Shown here: positions 49,996 through 62,257 of the stretch, in pieces
How the letters are laid out: each line of letters starts with the position of its first letter
Position numbering within the stretch: the first letter of the stretch is position 1
DNA from: Streptomyces echinatus
GTDB taxonomy: Bacteria > Actinomycetota > Actinomycetes > Streptomycetales > Streptomycetaceae
Direction of reading: 5' to 3'
Assembly: GCF_014203595.1 (NCBI RefSeq)
Contig: NZ_JACHJK010000013.1
Span: 1 to 64,000, forward strand
Length of the DNA stretch: 64,000 bases
The notes under the pieces: model-generated
What the model saw: only the letters and a program-made list of their open reading frames with translations
The model's database searches: none
What the model was told of the DNA's origin: nothing
Made by a program: the position numbers and the translations under genes

Positions 49996-52355
49996 TCAGA
50001 GCTCGTCCGGTATGCCGAGACCCGTCAACGCGCCCACCGGATCGAGGTCCGGTGTGCCGCGCGGCCACCAGTCGTCCTGGCCGGGCTCCGACTCGTAGGC
50101 GTACCACAGGCCGTCGTGCCCCAGCCGGAGCTGGACATGGCCGTGCGGGTGGGTGAGGCGGTTGCGCCAGGGGCGGAACGCGGGCAGGTCGGCGGCGAGC
50201 AGCAGGGGACGGGCCCGGTCGAACCGGCCGGCCGGCGGGTCCCACGGCTCCTCCAGGACGGCCAGCCCCGTGAGGCCGCCCTGCCGCCAGGCCGCGACGG
50301 CACGCGCGAGAGCGGCCGGGGTACGGCCGACCGCGTCGGCGAGCGTGGCGTACAGGGTGCGGGTGGCCGCGGTCAGACCGGAACCGGGGCGGGCCGCGGC
50401 CAGCCGGACCGCGTCCTGCCACAGGGTCAGCTCGCCGACCGGGTCGCGTCCGGTGCCGAGCAGGACGTGGGCACGGGCGGCGGCATCGGTCGCCAGCTGG
50501 TCCAGCGCGAAGGGGTCCGGGCCGCCGGGTGCCGACGGGTACACCGGGGGCTGCCCGTGGTGCGGAGGAACCGGCAACGGCGTGGGCAGCGGCGGGAGTT
50601 GCCGGGGCATCAGGGCGTCGGTGGCCCGCACTCCGGGCAGGTCGTGCGGCTGCCGTTCCCGCGCGGCGCGGGCCGCGTGGGCGGCGCTGCGCCGGGACAG
50701 CGCGTCGAGCAGGTCCTTCTCGCCCCGGCCGCGCAGCAGGAGCAGCACGAAGGGGTCGGCGTCGAGCAGACGGGCCGTCTGGTAGCAGAGGGCCGCGGCG
50801 TGCTTGCAGGGGTGGCCGGAGTCGGGACAGCTGCACTGCGGGGCGAGGTCGCCGGGGCCGGGCAGCAGGGGGACACCGCCGTCGGCGAGGGAGTGGGGCA
50901 GCTCCTTGTCGAGCAGCGCCGCGATGTGGCCCGGCCGGTCGGCCGCGGTGTCCAGGAACCGCTCCCAGTCCTCGTCCCGCAGCGTCCGCACCCGTACCTG
51001 TACGCGGTACGGACGCGGGCGGCTGCCCCGCACGTACGCCAGCACCAGTCCGGGCGTGACGGTGATGGCGTCCACATGCCCCTGGTCCGCGTAACCGCGG
51101 CCGCGCGCCAGCCGTTTGGGGTCCAGCGCGCCCTGTTCCAGCGCACCGACCCAGGCGTTGCCCCACCAGGTCCCGGCGAACGCCTCACCCGCACCGCCGG
51201 CCTCTCTGGCCGCGAACGCCGGGAAGGTACGCCGGAGTTCACCGTCGCGGTGCGGCGTGGCCATGGTCGCGGGCACCTGCGCACCGCCGGAACCGGAACG
51301 CACCGCCACACGCGCGGCGGAAGCGTCAGCCTGCCCCGAGGAGCCGGGGGCCCGACCCGAGGAGCCTGAGGTGCGAGCGGGTACGGGGGCTTCCGCCGAC
51401 GGCCCGGTTTCCGGGGGGACGGACACGGGTGCCGACGGCGTGGGGACCGAAGCCGAGAGGGCAGGCCCGGGGACTCCGGGCGAGGGCCCCGTCGGCGAGG
51501 AGGCGGACGCGGATGCGGAGGAAGCGGCGGCCGGAGCCGACGGGGCAGCCCCGGGAGCGTCGGGCGACGGGGAGGCGGACGCGCGTGCCGAGGGCGAGGG
51601 CGTCGGTGTCTCAGGGGCCGGCTCGGGGGGTGCGGGCGGGGGCGTGGGGTGTGCGGGGTCTTCCGGCTCGTCGGGGGTGCCGGCCCAGGTGGGCATGCGG
51701 AAGGCGGTCGCCAGGTAGCGCCGCATGTCCTGCGCGGCCTTGACCCGCTCGGTTTCCTGACCGGGTACCGACGAGGCGCGCGGTGCGGCGGCACCGGGAC
51801 GCGCGGACGCCCGCCGCTCGCGCCGGGGCTCGGCGGCCTCCGCGCGCGACGCCTCCCGCCGGGCCGCACGCAGCGCCTCCCGAGCCGCGTCACCGGGCCG
51901 TCGCCCCACCGAGGGGCCGGAACCGGCGCCGGCGGCACCGGCGTCTTCCGGGCCGCTCTCCCCGTCGTCGCCGGAGGCACCCTTGAGTGCCGCCCTGGCC
52001 GCGTCGCCGGGCCTGGGCTCCGTGCCCGCGGGCCGGCCCGTGCCGTCGTCGGCGCAACCCCGCGGCGCCCCGGCCGGGTCGGCCGCCGTGCCCTCGGCCG
52101 GGTCGGCGGGAGTGCCCTCGGCCGTACCCCGAGCCGCACCCTCGGCCGTACTCCGAGCCGCACCCTCGGCCGTACCCCGAGCCGTGTCCTGCGTCGCACC
52201 CCGCGCCGTATCCCGCGCGGTGTCCTCGGCCGTACCGCGTGCCGGGTCCTCCGTCGCGTTCCGCGCCGTGGCATCCCGTTCGGCCTCGGCTTGTTCGCGG
52301 GCCGCTCGTAGGGCCCGGCGGGCGGCGTCGCCGGGGCGGGGCCGGCCGGTGTCCG

Positions 52356-52359
<4 letters not shown>
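49996..52359 (-). CDS. SWIM zinc-finger protein
   Basis: A 787-residue protein. The first about 380 residues are low-complexity, rich in Ala/Glu/Pro, with a run of TAEGTARDTA-like repeats. The SWIM motif is CSCPDSGHPCKHAALC-type (CxC...CxH) near residue 520, preceded by YVRGSRPRPYRVQVRVRTL. SWIM domains bind nucleic acid or protein, and these genes are almost always next to an SNF2 helicase in actinobacteria, as here (4-base overlap). The start at 52359 is likely, but the low-complexity N-terminus is unreliable. Confidence 0.82.
52070..52300. repeat. Codon-level repeats in the SWIM gene
   Basis: Repeated units of about 24 bases (GTACCCCGAGCCGCACCCTCGG-like) encode the AEGAARSTAEGAARGTAEGT-type segment of the SWIM protein. 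They are probably length-variable. Confidence 0.55.
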
Positions 52360-55211
<2,852 letters not shown>

Positions 55212-55308
55212 ACGTCCTGCCACCTCCCGCCCGTGTGTCGGATCAGACGTCTTCGACTCTACGGGCGGGGTCTGACAACCGGCTCCGAGGCCCGCTCGGA
55301 GCCCCGGT

Positions 55309-55890
55309 TCACGGGACCGTGCGGGAGACCGCGAACACCGTCGGGTTCTGCGGGTCGGACAGGTCGACGACGACGTCCTGGGTGGGCGCCGGGTTCTTCT
55401 GCTCGTGGGTCAGGCCCCACCAGGAACCCTGGCCGCCGAAGGTCCAGCCGCTGACCTTGCGGTCCCGCTCGCCGACCGCGATGTAGTCCTTCCGCAGCTG
55501 CTCCCGGCGCAAGCCCATGGCCTCCAGGAAGCTGTCCAGGCCGGCCGGGTTGGTGCGGAACTGGACGTAGAGGCGGCTGGTCTTCCAGTTGTTCGTCTCG
55601 TAGTAGGCGATGTCGTCGGCGGGAAGCGGGACCGGCACCTGGTAGAGGCGGCGCTGCACCTTGGACGGCCAGCCGGGGGTGAGGCCGGTGGCGGAGTACT
55701 TCGCCTCCTTGTCCTTGCCGCTGTCGCGGCTCTGGTTCGCGGAGATCACCAGGTAGCCGGCCGGGACGCCGATGAGCAGGACGATGATCAGCAGGGTCAG
55801 CGCCCGGCGCCTCGCCTTGTGGCGCGGGTTCTCGGCGGACCGGTCCCGCTCGTCCGGCGGGCCGCCCTGGTGCGGCAGCGACGGCGTCAT
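55309..55890 (-). CDS. Single-pass membrane protein of unknown function
   Basis: A 193-residue protein. It has a basic N-terminus (NPRHKARRR), one transmembrane helix (ALTLLIIVLLIGVPAGYLVISA, about residues 28-50) and an approximately 140-residue extracellular domain (LYQVPVPLPADDIAYYETNNWKTSRLYVQFRTNPAGLDSFLEAMG...). This organisation is common in Streptomyces, without a known role. The ATG at 55890 overlaps the ROK kinase stop codon, so the two are co-expressed. Confidence 0.75.
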   Translation of the reverse strand: MTPSLPHQGGPPDERDRSAENPRHKARRRALTLLIIVLLIGVPAGYLVISANQSRDSGKDKEAKYSATGLTPGWPSKVQRRLYQVPVPLPADDIAYYETNNWKTSRLYVQFRTNPAGLDSFLEAMGLRREQLRKDYIAVGERDRKVSGWTFGGQGSWWGLTHEQKNPAPTQDVVVDLSDPQNPTVFAVSRTVP

Positions 55891-57032
55891 GCGCTGTCCC
55901 GGTCGCGGCGGCCCTGGACGTACCGCTCGTAGCGCTCGTGGCGCTCCACCCGGCGCCGCTTGGCCCGGCGGAACCGGCGGGCGACCAGCCGGGCCAGGTC
56001 GGCGGCGCCCACCATGCCCGCCTCGGGGCCGAGCTGGGCGCGGGTGATGCGGGCCTCGGGCCGGTAGCCGCGGCCGGTGAGGTGGCGTTTGAAGGCGTCC
56101 CTGGCCGGGCCGATGAGCAGGTCGTCGGCGGCGCTGACGCCGCCGCCGATCACGAAGCAGGACGGGTCGAGGGCCGCCGCGAGGTTGGCGATGCCGACGC
56201 CGAGCCACTGGCCGATGTCCTGGAGCAGTTCCACGCACATCGCGTCGCCGTCGCGGGCCAGCTCGGTGATCAGCGGGCCGGTGATGTCACCGATGTTGCC
56301 CTTGACGTGCTCGATGATCCCGTAGGCCACCGGGGAGTCGGCGGCGGCCAGCTCGCGCGCCTCGCGGACCAGGGCGTTGCCGGAGCTGTACTGCTCCCAG
56401 CAGCCGCGGTTGCCGCACGGGCAGCGGTGGCCGCCGGGCACGACCTGCATATGGCCGAACTCGCCGGCGACGCCGAACTTGCCCCGCTTGACCTGGCCGT
56501 CCTCCAGGATGGCGCCGCCGATTCCGGTGCCGAGGGTGATCATGACGAGGTGGTCCTCGCCGCGGCCGGCGCCGAAACGCCACTCCGCCCAGGCGGCGGT
56601 GTTGGCGTCGTTGTCCACCAGGACCGGCACGGAGAGCCGGCCGGCGAGGCGGTCGCGCAGCGGTTCGTTGCGCCAGGACAGGTGGGGGGCGAACAGGACG
56701 CGGTTGCGGTCGGCGTCGACCCAGCCGGCCGCGCCGATGCCGACCGCGTGCACGTCGTGCCGGTCGGACAGGTCCAGGACCAGCTCGACGATGGTGTCCT
56801 CGACGACCTTGGGGCTCTTGGACTTGTCCGGGGTCTCCGTGCGGAGCTTCTCCAGGATGTTGCCGTCGGCGTCCACGACGCCCGCCATGACCTTGGTGCC
56901 GCCGATGTCGATGCCGACGGTGGGGACACGGGGCGCGGTCAGGTGTGACCGGCGCTCCTTGGTGCCGACCGTGCGGAGCACTGGGGCCCGGCGGGAGCCG
57001 ATGGGGGCGGTGAGGTCGCGGTAGGTGCTCAT
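55887..57032 (-). CDS. ROK-family glucokinase-like sugar kinase
   Basis: A 381-residue ROK kinase. An N-terminal segment of about 40 residues is followed by VGIDIGGTKVMAGVVDADG (ATP site), ITLGTGIGGAIL, EFGHMQVVPGGHRCPCGNRGCWEQYSSG (zinc-binding CxCGxxGCxE) and CFVIGGGVSAADDL. It phosphorylates glucose or another hexose. No DNA-binding HTH is present, so it is an enzyme rather than a ROK repressor. The start at 57032 is used; the long frame upstream is unlikely. It lies just downstream of the sugar ABC operon. Confidence 0.88.
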   Translation of the reverse strand: MSTYRDLTAPIGSRRAPVLRTVGTKERRSHLTAPRVPTVGIDIGGTKVMAGVVDADGNILEKLRTETPDKSKSPKVVEDTIVELVLDLSDRHDVHAVGIGAAGWVDADRNRVLFAPHLSWRNEPLRDRLAGRLSVPVLVDNDANTAAWAEWRFGAGRGEDHLVMITLGTGIGGAILEDGQVKRGKFGVAGEFGHMQVVPGGHRCPCGNRGCWEQYSSGNALVREARELAAADSPVAYGIIEHVKGNIGDITGPLITELARDGDAMCVELLQDIGQWLGVGIANLAAALDPSCFVIGGGVSAADDLLIGPARDAFKRHLTGRGYRPEARITRAQLGPEAGMVGAADLARLVARRFRRAKRRRVERHERYERYVQGRRDRDSA

Positions 57033-57174
57033 CGGGCTCGATTCTGCCTCACCGCGGGGGTGGGTGCGGTGCGGGGCGGGAGTGGCGGATGCGCGACCGT
57101 TGCCGGGGGGCGGGCGCCCCGCGGCTCGTCGCGCCCACGCGGCGGAGCCGCACCCGCGCACCGCTCCGCGCCCC

Positions 57175-57966
57175 TCAGGTGCGCTGCAGTTCGTGTACCA
57201 GAGCGTCCAGGTCCGCTCCCCCCGCCATCTGCTTCGTCAGCTCGTCCAGGGTGATCTCGTCCCGTGTGTGATGGCCCACCATCGTGCCCCTCCTCAGGAG
57301 CACGAACCTGTCGCCCACCAGATACGCGTGATGCGGGTTGTGGGTGATCAGAACAACGCCCAGGCCCTCGTCCCGTGCCGCGGCCACGTATTTGAGGACC
57401 ACACCGGACTGCTTCACTCCCAGTGCCGCCGTCGGCTCGTCCAGGATCAGGACCTTGGCGCCGAAGTGGACCGCGCGGGCGATCGCCACGCACTGGCGTT
57501 CGCCGCCGGAGAGGGTGCCGATGGGCTGGTCGACGTCCCGCAGGTCGATGCCCATGCGCAGCAGCGCCTCGCGGGTGGTGCGGCGCATCAGGCCGGTGTC
57601 CAGGCGCTTGAAGGGGCCGACGCCGGTACGGGGCTCGGAGCCGAGGAAGAAGTTGCGCCAGACCGGCATCAGGGGGACGACGGCCAGGTCCTGGTAGACC
57701 GTGGCGATGCCCCGGTCCAGGGCCTCGCGCGGGGAGGCGAGGCGGGTCTCCTCGCCGTCGATGCGCAGGGTGCCGGCGTCGTGCTGGTGCAGGCCCGCGA
57801 TCGTCTTGATCAGCGTCGACTTGCCCGCGCCGTTGTCGCCGAGGACACAGGTGATCTCGCCCGCGTGGACCTGGAGGGAGACTCCCTCCAGGGCCCGGAC
57901 GCTGCCGTAGCGCTTGCCGACGCCGGACAGCTCCACCAGGGCCGTGCGCGTCTCGGTCTCGGTCAT
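57175..57966 (-). CDS. Sugar ABC transporter ATP-binding protein
   Basis: A 263-residue ATPase. It has Walker A GDNGAGKST, Q-loop ATVYQDLAVVPLM, signature LSGGERQCVAIARAV, and Walker B VLILDEPTAAL with the H-loop LITHN. It has one nucleotide-binding domain, unlike the fused double domain of RbsA, but it groups with carbohydrate (CUT2) transporters because of the RbsC-like permease beside it. The ATG at 57966 overlaps the permease stop codon. With the permease and lipoprotein it imports a monosaccharide or inositol. Confidence 0.9.
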   Translation of the reverse strand: MTETETRTALVELSGVGKRYGSVRALEGVSLQVHAGEITCVLGDNGAGKSTLIKTIAGLHQHDAGTLRIDGEETRLASPREALDRGIATVYQDLAVVPLMPVWRNFFLGSEPRTGVGPFKRLDTGLMRRTTREALLRMGIDLRDVDQPIGTLSGGERQCVAIARAVHFGAKVLILDEPTAALGVKQSGVVLKYVAAARDEGLGVVLITHNPHHAYLVGDRFVLLRRGTMVGHHTRDEITLDELTKQMAGGADLDALVHELQRT

Positions 57967-59102
57967 TTCACGGCCTCCGCGCGCTTGCGGACCCAGGCGT
58001 TGAGCAGGGTCGCGAGGAGCAGCATCGCTCCGAGGAAGAACTTGAACCAGTCGGGGTTCCACTCGGCGAAGACGATGCCCTTGCTGGTCATGCCGAAGAG
58101 CAGTGCGCCGACGGCCGAGCCGACCGCGCTGCCGTAGCCGCCGGTGATCAGGCAGCCGCCGATGACGGCCGCGATGATGTAGATCAGCTCGTTGCCGACG
58201 CCCTCGCCGGACTGGACGGCGTCGAAGGAGAAGAGCAGGTGCTGGCCGGAGATCCAGGCGCCGAACGCGACACCCATGTAGAGGCCGGTCTTGGTCGCCG
58301 CGACCGGGACACCGACCGCGCGGGCCGCGTCCTCGTTGCCGCCGACGGCGAAGATCCAGTTGCCGGTGCGGGTGCGCAGCAGGATCCAGGAGGCCAGGGC
58401 GACCAGGCCCAGCCACCACAGGATGGTGACCTTGATGTCGACGCCGCCGAGGGTCAGCGTCGAGGCGAAGACGGCGTGGGCGCTCGCGAAGCCCTCCATG
58501 TCGCCGATGGTCTTGGTGGAGACCGTGCCGTCGATCAGCTTGGTGAAGCCGAGGTTCATGCCGGTCAGCATCAGGAAGGTGCCGAGCGTCACGATGAAGC
58601 TGGGCAGCTTGGTGCGGGTGAGCACGAAGCCGTTGAAGGCGCCGACGGCGAGGGTGACCAGCAGCGAGACGCCCACGCCGACCCAGGTGTTCGCCGTCAT
58701 CTGGTAGCTGAACATCGACGAGATCAGCGCGGAGGACGTCACGAGGACGCCGGCCGACAGGTCGAACTCGCCGCCGATCATCAGCAGGGCCACGGGTACG
58801 GCCATGATGCCGATGGCCGAGGAGGCGTACAGGACCGTGCTGAGGCTGGAGGCGCGCAGGAATCCGTCGGCGGCGAAGGCGAAGAAGACGAGGACGGCCA
58901 GGGCGCCGACGACCGAGCCCAGTTCCGGGCGGGCGAGCAGTTTCCGCGTCGCCGAGGTCTGCAGAATCCTTTCGTCGGCCGTCCCGTAGTCAGCCGTCCC
59001 GTGACCGGCGGTCCCGTCGTCGACGGTCCCGCCGGCCGTCTTGGCGTCGGCCGCCTCGCCGTCGGCCGTCTCGGCATCGGTGCGGTTCGGGGCGGCGGTC
59101 AT
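57963..59102 (-). CDS. Sugar ABC transporter permease (RbsC-like)
   Basis: A 379-residue permease. The N-terminal 55 residues are acidic and repetitive (GTAGHGTADYGTADE). Eight to ten membrane helices follow, with GGEFDLSAGVLV, TLGTFLMLTGMNLGF and the CUT2 motif ISGQHLLFSFDAVQSGEGVGNELIYIIAAVIGGCLITGGYGS. The ATGA overlaps with both neighbours show one translational unit. Homodimers form the pore. Confidence 0.9.
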   Translation of the reverse strand: MTAAPNRTDAETADGEAADAKTAGGTVDDGTAGHGTADYGTADERILQTSATRKLLARPELGSVVGALAVLVFFAFAADGFLRASSLSTVLYASSAIGIMAVPVALLMIGGEFDLSAGVLVTSSALISSMFSYQMTANTWVGVGVSLLVTLAVGAFNGFVLTRTKLPSFIVTLGTFLMLTGMNLGFTKLIDGTVSTKTIGDMEGFASAHAVFASTLTLGGVDIKVTILWWLGLVALASWILLRTRTGNWIFAVGGNEDAARAVGVPVAATKTGLYMGVAFGAWISGQHLLFSFDAVQSGEGVGNELIYIIAAVIGGCLITGGYGSAVGSAVGALLFGMTSKGIVFAEWNPDWFKFFLGAMLLLATLLNAWVRKRAEAVK

Positions 59103-60103
59103 CGGGTGCCCCGATCGGTGTACTCCGCCAGCGCGCCGGCCTGGTCCTTGGTGATGATCTGCGGGCCGGTCAGGACCGGCTTGCCGCCGCCGAGGACGTC
59201 GCCGTTGTACTTGTACAGCCACAGCAGGTCGACGGCCTGGTAGCCCTGGAGGTACGGCTGCTGGTCCACGGCGAAGCCGAGGGTGCCGTCCTTCAGCGCG
59301 GCCGCGACCTTGGCGTTCAGGTCGAAGGTGTCGATCTCGGCCTTGCTGCCCGCGTCCGCCTTCGCCTTCGCGGCGGTGTCGGCGTAGGGCGCGCCGAGGG
59401 TGACGACGGAGTCGACGGAGGGGTCGGCCTGGAGCTTGGCCTCGATCGCGGACTGCACGTCCGGCATGTTGGTGCCGTTGACATAGAGCTTGCGCAGGGT
59501 GCCGTGGAAGGTCTCGGCGACACCGTCGCAGCGCTGCTCATGGCCGACGTTGCCCTGCTCGTGCAGCACGCACAGGACCTTCTTCCGGCCGCGCTCGTTC
59601 AGCTCCTCGCCGACCGCCTGGCCGGCGATGGTCTCGTCCTGCCCGATGTGGGTGAGGGCGCCGAACGCCTTGGACTCCTCGGAGCCGGAGTTCACCGTGA
59701 TCACCGGGATGCCGGCCTTTTCGGCGCGGGCCACGGCGGCCTTCATGGCGTCCGGCTTGGCGAGGGTGACGATGATGCCGTCGACCTTCTTGTCCACGGC
59801 CGCGTCCACCAGCTGGGCCTGCTGCTGGGCCTCGTCGTCGTGCGAGTACAGGAACTTGATGTTGTCCTTGACCGCGGCCTGCTCGGCGCCGCTCTGCACG
59901 ATGTCCCAGAAGGTGTCGCCGTCCCCCGAGTGGGTGATCATCGCGATGGTCCAGCGCGGGGTGTTCACCGCCGCCCTGCCCTGGGCGGCCGCGGCCTTGC
60001 GGGCGTCCTCCGCCCGCTTGCCTCCGGTGCTGCTGCACGCCGCCAGGGACACGGAGAGTGCCCCCGCCAGCGCTATGCCTACCCAGGTCCGAAACCGTGC
60101 CAC
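59099..60103 (-). CDS. Sugar ABC transporter substrate-binding lipoprotein
   Basis: A 334-residue periplasmic-binding protein of the RbsB type. Its signal peptide has the lipobox LSVSLAAC (Cys23), followed by a spacer and WTIAMITHSGDGDTFWDIVQSGAEQAA, KVDGIIVTLAKPDAM, and the second lobe LGFAVDQQPYLQGYQAVDLLWL. The GTG at 60103 is chosen for the short signal peptide and a GAAGGG site. The ligand is probably an inositol or sugar, judged from the dehydrogenase and kinase nearby. Confidence 0.9.
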   Translation of the reverse strand: MARFRTWVGIALAGALSVSLAACSSTGGKRAEDARKAAAAQGRAAVNTPRWTIAMITHSGDGDTFWDIVQSGAEQAAVKDNIKFLYSHDDEAQQQAQLVDAAVDKKVDGIIVTLAKPDAMKAAVARAEKAGIPVITVNSGSEESKAFGALTHIGQDETIAGQAVGEELNERGRKKVLCVLHEQGNVGHEQRCDGVAETFHGTLRKLYVNGTNMPDVQSAIEAKLQADPSVDSVVTLGAPYADTAAKAKADAGSKAEIDTFDLNAKVAAALKDGTLGFAVDQQPYLQGYQAVDLLWLYKYNGDVLGGGKPVLTGPQIITKDQAGALAEYTDRGTR

Positions 60104-60271
60104 GAGGCCGTGCCCTTCTTGCCGTGCTCTTGCTCTGTACCGACGTGCGTAAGGGGCGGGCGACCTCACCCGTCGGTGCCTACCGGCGGTGACCTCACCA
60201 GCCCCAAACGCTTCAGTATCGAACACGGGGAACACGCATGACACGACCGGGGGACCCCACACCGGTCATAT

Positions 60272-60281
60272 TGTCCGGACA
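60272..60281. promoter_or_regulatory. GntR operator upstream of the ABC operon
   Basis: The perfect palindrome TGTCCGGACA lies between the transporter operon (starts 60103, minus) and the end of the GntR gene. The same 10-mer is repeated at 61145-61154 in front of gntR and the dehydrogenase. Confidence 0.65.
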
Positions 60282-60329
60282 TTGCGACGAAAGACATCCG
60301 CACGGTGCGAGGAGGGCCCGGGGGTTCCC

Positions 60330-61094
60330 TCAGGGCCGGACGAGCAGCTGGAACTCGAAGGAGTAGCGGCTCGGACGGTAGGTGTGGTCACCGAACTCGA
60401 CCGCGCGGCCGGTGTCGTCGAAGGTCGTGCGCTGCATGGTGAGCAGCGGGGCCCCCTCCGCCTCGGCGAGCCGCTCGGCCTCGGCGGCCGTGGCGCCACG
60501 GGCACCGATGGACTGGCGGGCGCTGTGCAGGGTGATCCCCGCGGACCGCATCAGCCGGTACAGGCCGGTGGCCTCCAGCTGGTCGGTGCCCAGGTCGAGC
60601 AGGCCCGGCGGCAGATGGTTGATCAGGTAGGCCATCGGCTCGCCGTGCGCGAGGCGGAGCCGTTCGATGCGGTGGACGTCGCCGCCCTCGGTGACGCCCA
60701 GCGCGGCGGCGACCGCGGGGGACGCCGGGACCATCGTGTTGACCAGCACCTTGGTCGCGGGACGCTGGCCGGCCGCCTCCAGGTCGTCGTAGAGGCTGCT
60801 CAGCTCCAGCGGACGCTTGACCTGGCTGTGCACGACCTGCGTCCCCACGCCGCGGCGCCGGACCAGCAGCCCCTTGTCGACGAGGGACTGGATGGCCTGG
60901 CGGACGGTCGGCCGGGACAGGCCGAGCCGGGCGGCCAGCTCGATCTCGTTGCCCAGCAGGCTGCCGGGGGTGAGGGTGCCGTGCTCGATGGCGGCCTCCA
61001 GCTGCTGGGAGAGCTGGAAGTACAACGGCACCGGGGAGCTACGGTCCACACGGAGGTCGAGCGACACGGTCGGGTCCACATCTGGTTTCGGCAC
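60330..61094 (-). CDS. GntR/HutC-family transcriptional regulator
   Basis: A 254-residue regulator. Its winged helix (about residues 20-85) has ELAARLGLSRPTVRQAIQSLVDKGLLVRRRGVGTQVV. The UTRA effector domain (about 95-250) ends FGDHTYRPSRYSFEFQLLVRP. The GTG at 61094 is the likely start. It is divergent from the dehydrogenase, and the transporter operon lies downstream on the same strand. It probably represses the transporter and dehydrogenase until the sugar or inositol is present. Confidence 0.9.
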   Translation of the reverse strand: MPKPDVDPTVSLDLRVDRSSPVPLYFQLSQQLEAAIEHGTLTPGSLLGNEIELAARLGLSRPTVRQAIQSLVDKGLLVRRRGVGTQVVHSQVKRPLELSSLYDDLEAAGQRPATKVLVNTMVPASPAVAAALGVTEGGDVHRIERLRLAHGEPMAYLINHLPPGLLDLGTDQLEATGLYRLMRSAGITLHSARQSIGARGATAAEAERLAEAEGAPLLTMQRTTFDDTGRAVEFGDHTYRPSRYSFEFQLLVRP

Positions 61095-61144
61095 GGGCCG
61101 AGCGTAGCCCCGTGCCCGGTTGACGGGAAGTTGTGTAGTCCGGT

Positions 61145-61154
61145 TGTCCGGACA
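61145..61154. promoter_or_regulatory. GntR operator between gntR and the dehydrogenase
   Basis: TGTCCGGACA (perfect palindrome, preceded by a GTCCGG half site at 61138) lies 43 bases from the dehydrogenase ATG and 51 from the gntR GTG. A TTGACA at 61161 can be the -35 of the dehydrogenase, with TCACTT 17 bases later as a weak -10. Confidence 0.65.
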
Positions 61155-61196
61155 TACGCATTGACAGGGTACGGGGTCCGCCCTCACTTTGTTTCC

Positions 61197-62219
61197 ATGC
61201 GCATCGGGGTCATCGGAACGGGCCGCATCGGCACCCTTCACGCGAGGACGCTCAGCCGCCACCGCGAGGTCGGCTCCCTGATCCTGACCGACGCGGACCC
61301 GGCGCGGGCGCAGGCACTGGCGCACCGGCTGGGCGAGACGGCGGCGCCGGGCGTGGACGAGATCTTCAAGTGGGGCGTGGACGCGATGGTGATCACCACG
61401 GCCACGGCGGCCCACGCCGAACTGATCGGCCGGGCGGCCCGCTCGGGCCTGCCGGTCTTCTGCGAGAAGCCCATCGCGCTGGACCTGCCGGGCACGCTGC
61501 ACGCGCTCGCCGAGGTCGAAGCCGCCGGGACGGTCCTGCAGATGGGCTTCCAGCGGCGGTTCGACGCGGGCTACGCGGGCGCCCGGGAGGCCGTGACCTC
61601 GGGCCGGCTCGGCAGGCTGCACACCGTACGGGCCATGACCTGCGACCAGTCCCCGCCCCCGGCCGAGTGGCTGCCGCTGTCCGGTGGGCTGTTCCGGGAC
61701 ACGCTGATCCACGACTTCGACGTGCTGCGGTGGGTGACGGGCCGTGAGGTGACCGACGTGTACGCCACCGGCTCCGACGCGGGTCCCGCGATGTTCCGCG
61801 ACGCCGGTGACGTGGACACGGGCGCGGCACTGCTCACGCTGGACGACGGCACCCTGGCGACGGCGACGGCGACCCGGCTGAACGGGGCCGGCTACGACGT
61901 CCGCATGGAGCTGGCCGGGGAGCGGGACACGGTGGTGGTGGGCCTGGACGACCGTACGCCCCTCGCGTCCACCGAGCCGACCGGGCCGCCACCCGCGGAC
62001 AAGCCGTGGGCGGGGTTCTTCGAACGGTTCGGGCCCGCCTACGAGGCCGAGCTGAACGCCTTCGTGGAGGTGGTGCGCGGCGAGCGGCCCAACCCGTGCG
62101 ACGGCCCGGAGGCGTTGCAGGCGCTGCGCATCGCCGAGGCCTGCGAGATCTCCCGCCGCGACCGGCGGCCGGTGGCGCTCACGGAGCTCCCGGACGGGGC
62201 CCGACCGCCGCAGGGCTGA
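61197..62219 (+). CDS. Gfo/Idh/MocA oxidoreductase (inositol 2-dehydrogenase-like)
   Basis: A 340-residue NAD(P) enzyme. It has the N-terminal Rossmann fold IGVIGTGRIGTLHARTL, the catalytic CEKPIALD (Lys) and the C-terminal IHDFDVLRWVTGREV with the active-site His/Asp. The family oxidises sugars or myo-inositol. The divergent GntR gene, shared operator and adjacent sugar transporter point to a catabolic unit, possibly for inositol. The ATG at 61197 has a short leader. Confidence 0.88.
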   Translation: MRIGVIGTGRIGTLHARTLSRHREVGSLILTDADPARAQALAHRLGETAAPGVDEIFKWGVDAMVITTATAAHAELIGRAARSGLPVFCEKPIALDLPGTLHALAEVEAAGTVLQMGFQRRFDAGYAGAREAVTSGRLGRLHTVRAMTCDQSPPPAEWLPLSGGLFRDTLIHDFDVLRWVTGREVTDVYATGSDAGPAMFRDAGDVDTGAALLTLDDGTLATATATRLNGAGYDVRMELAGERDTVVVGLDDRTPLASTEPTGPPPADKPWAGFFERFGPAYEAELNAFVEVVRGERPNPCDGPEALQALRIAEACEISRRDRRPVALTELPDGARPPQG

Positions 62220-62257
62220 CGGCCACCACCGCTCCCGGCGATGGCCCGCCCCGCCCG

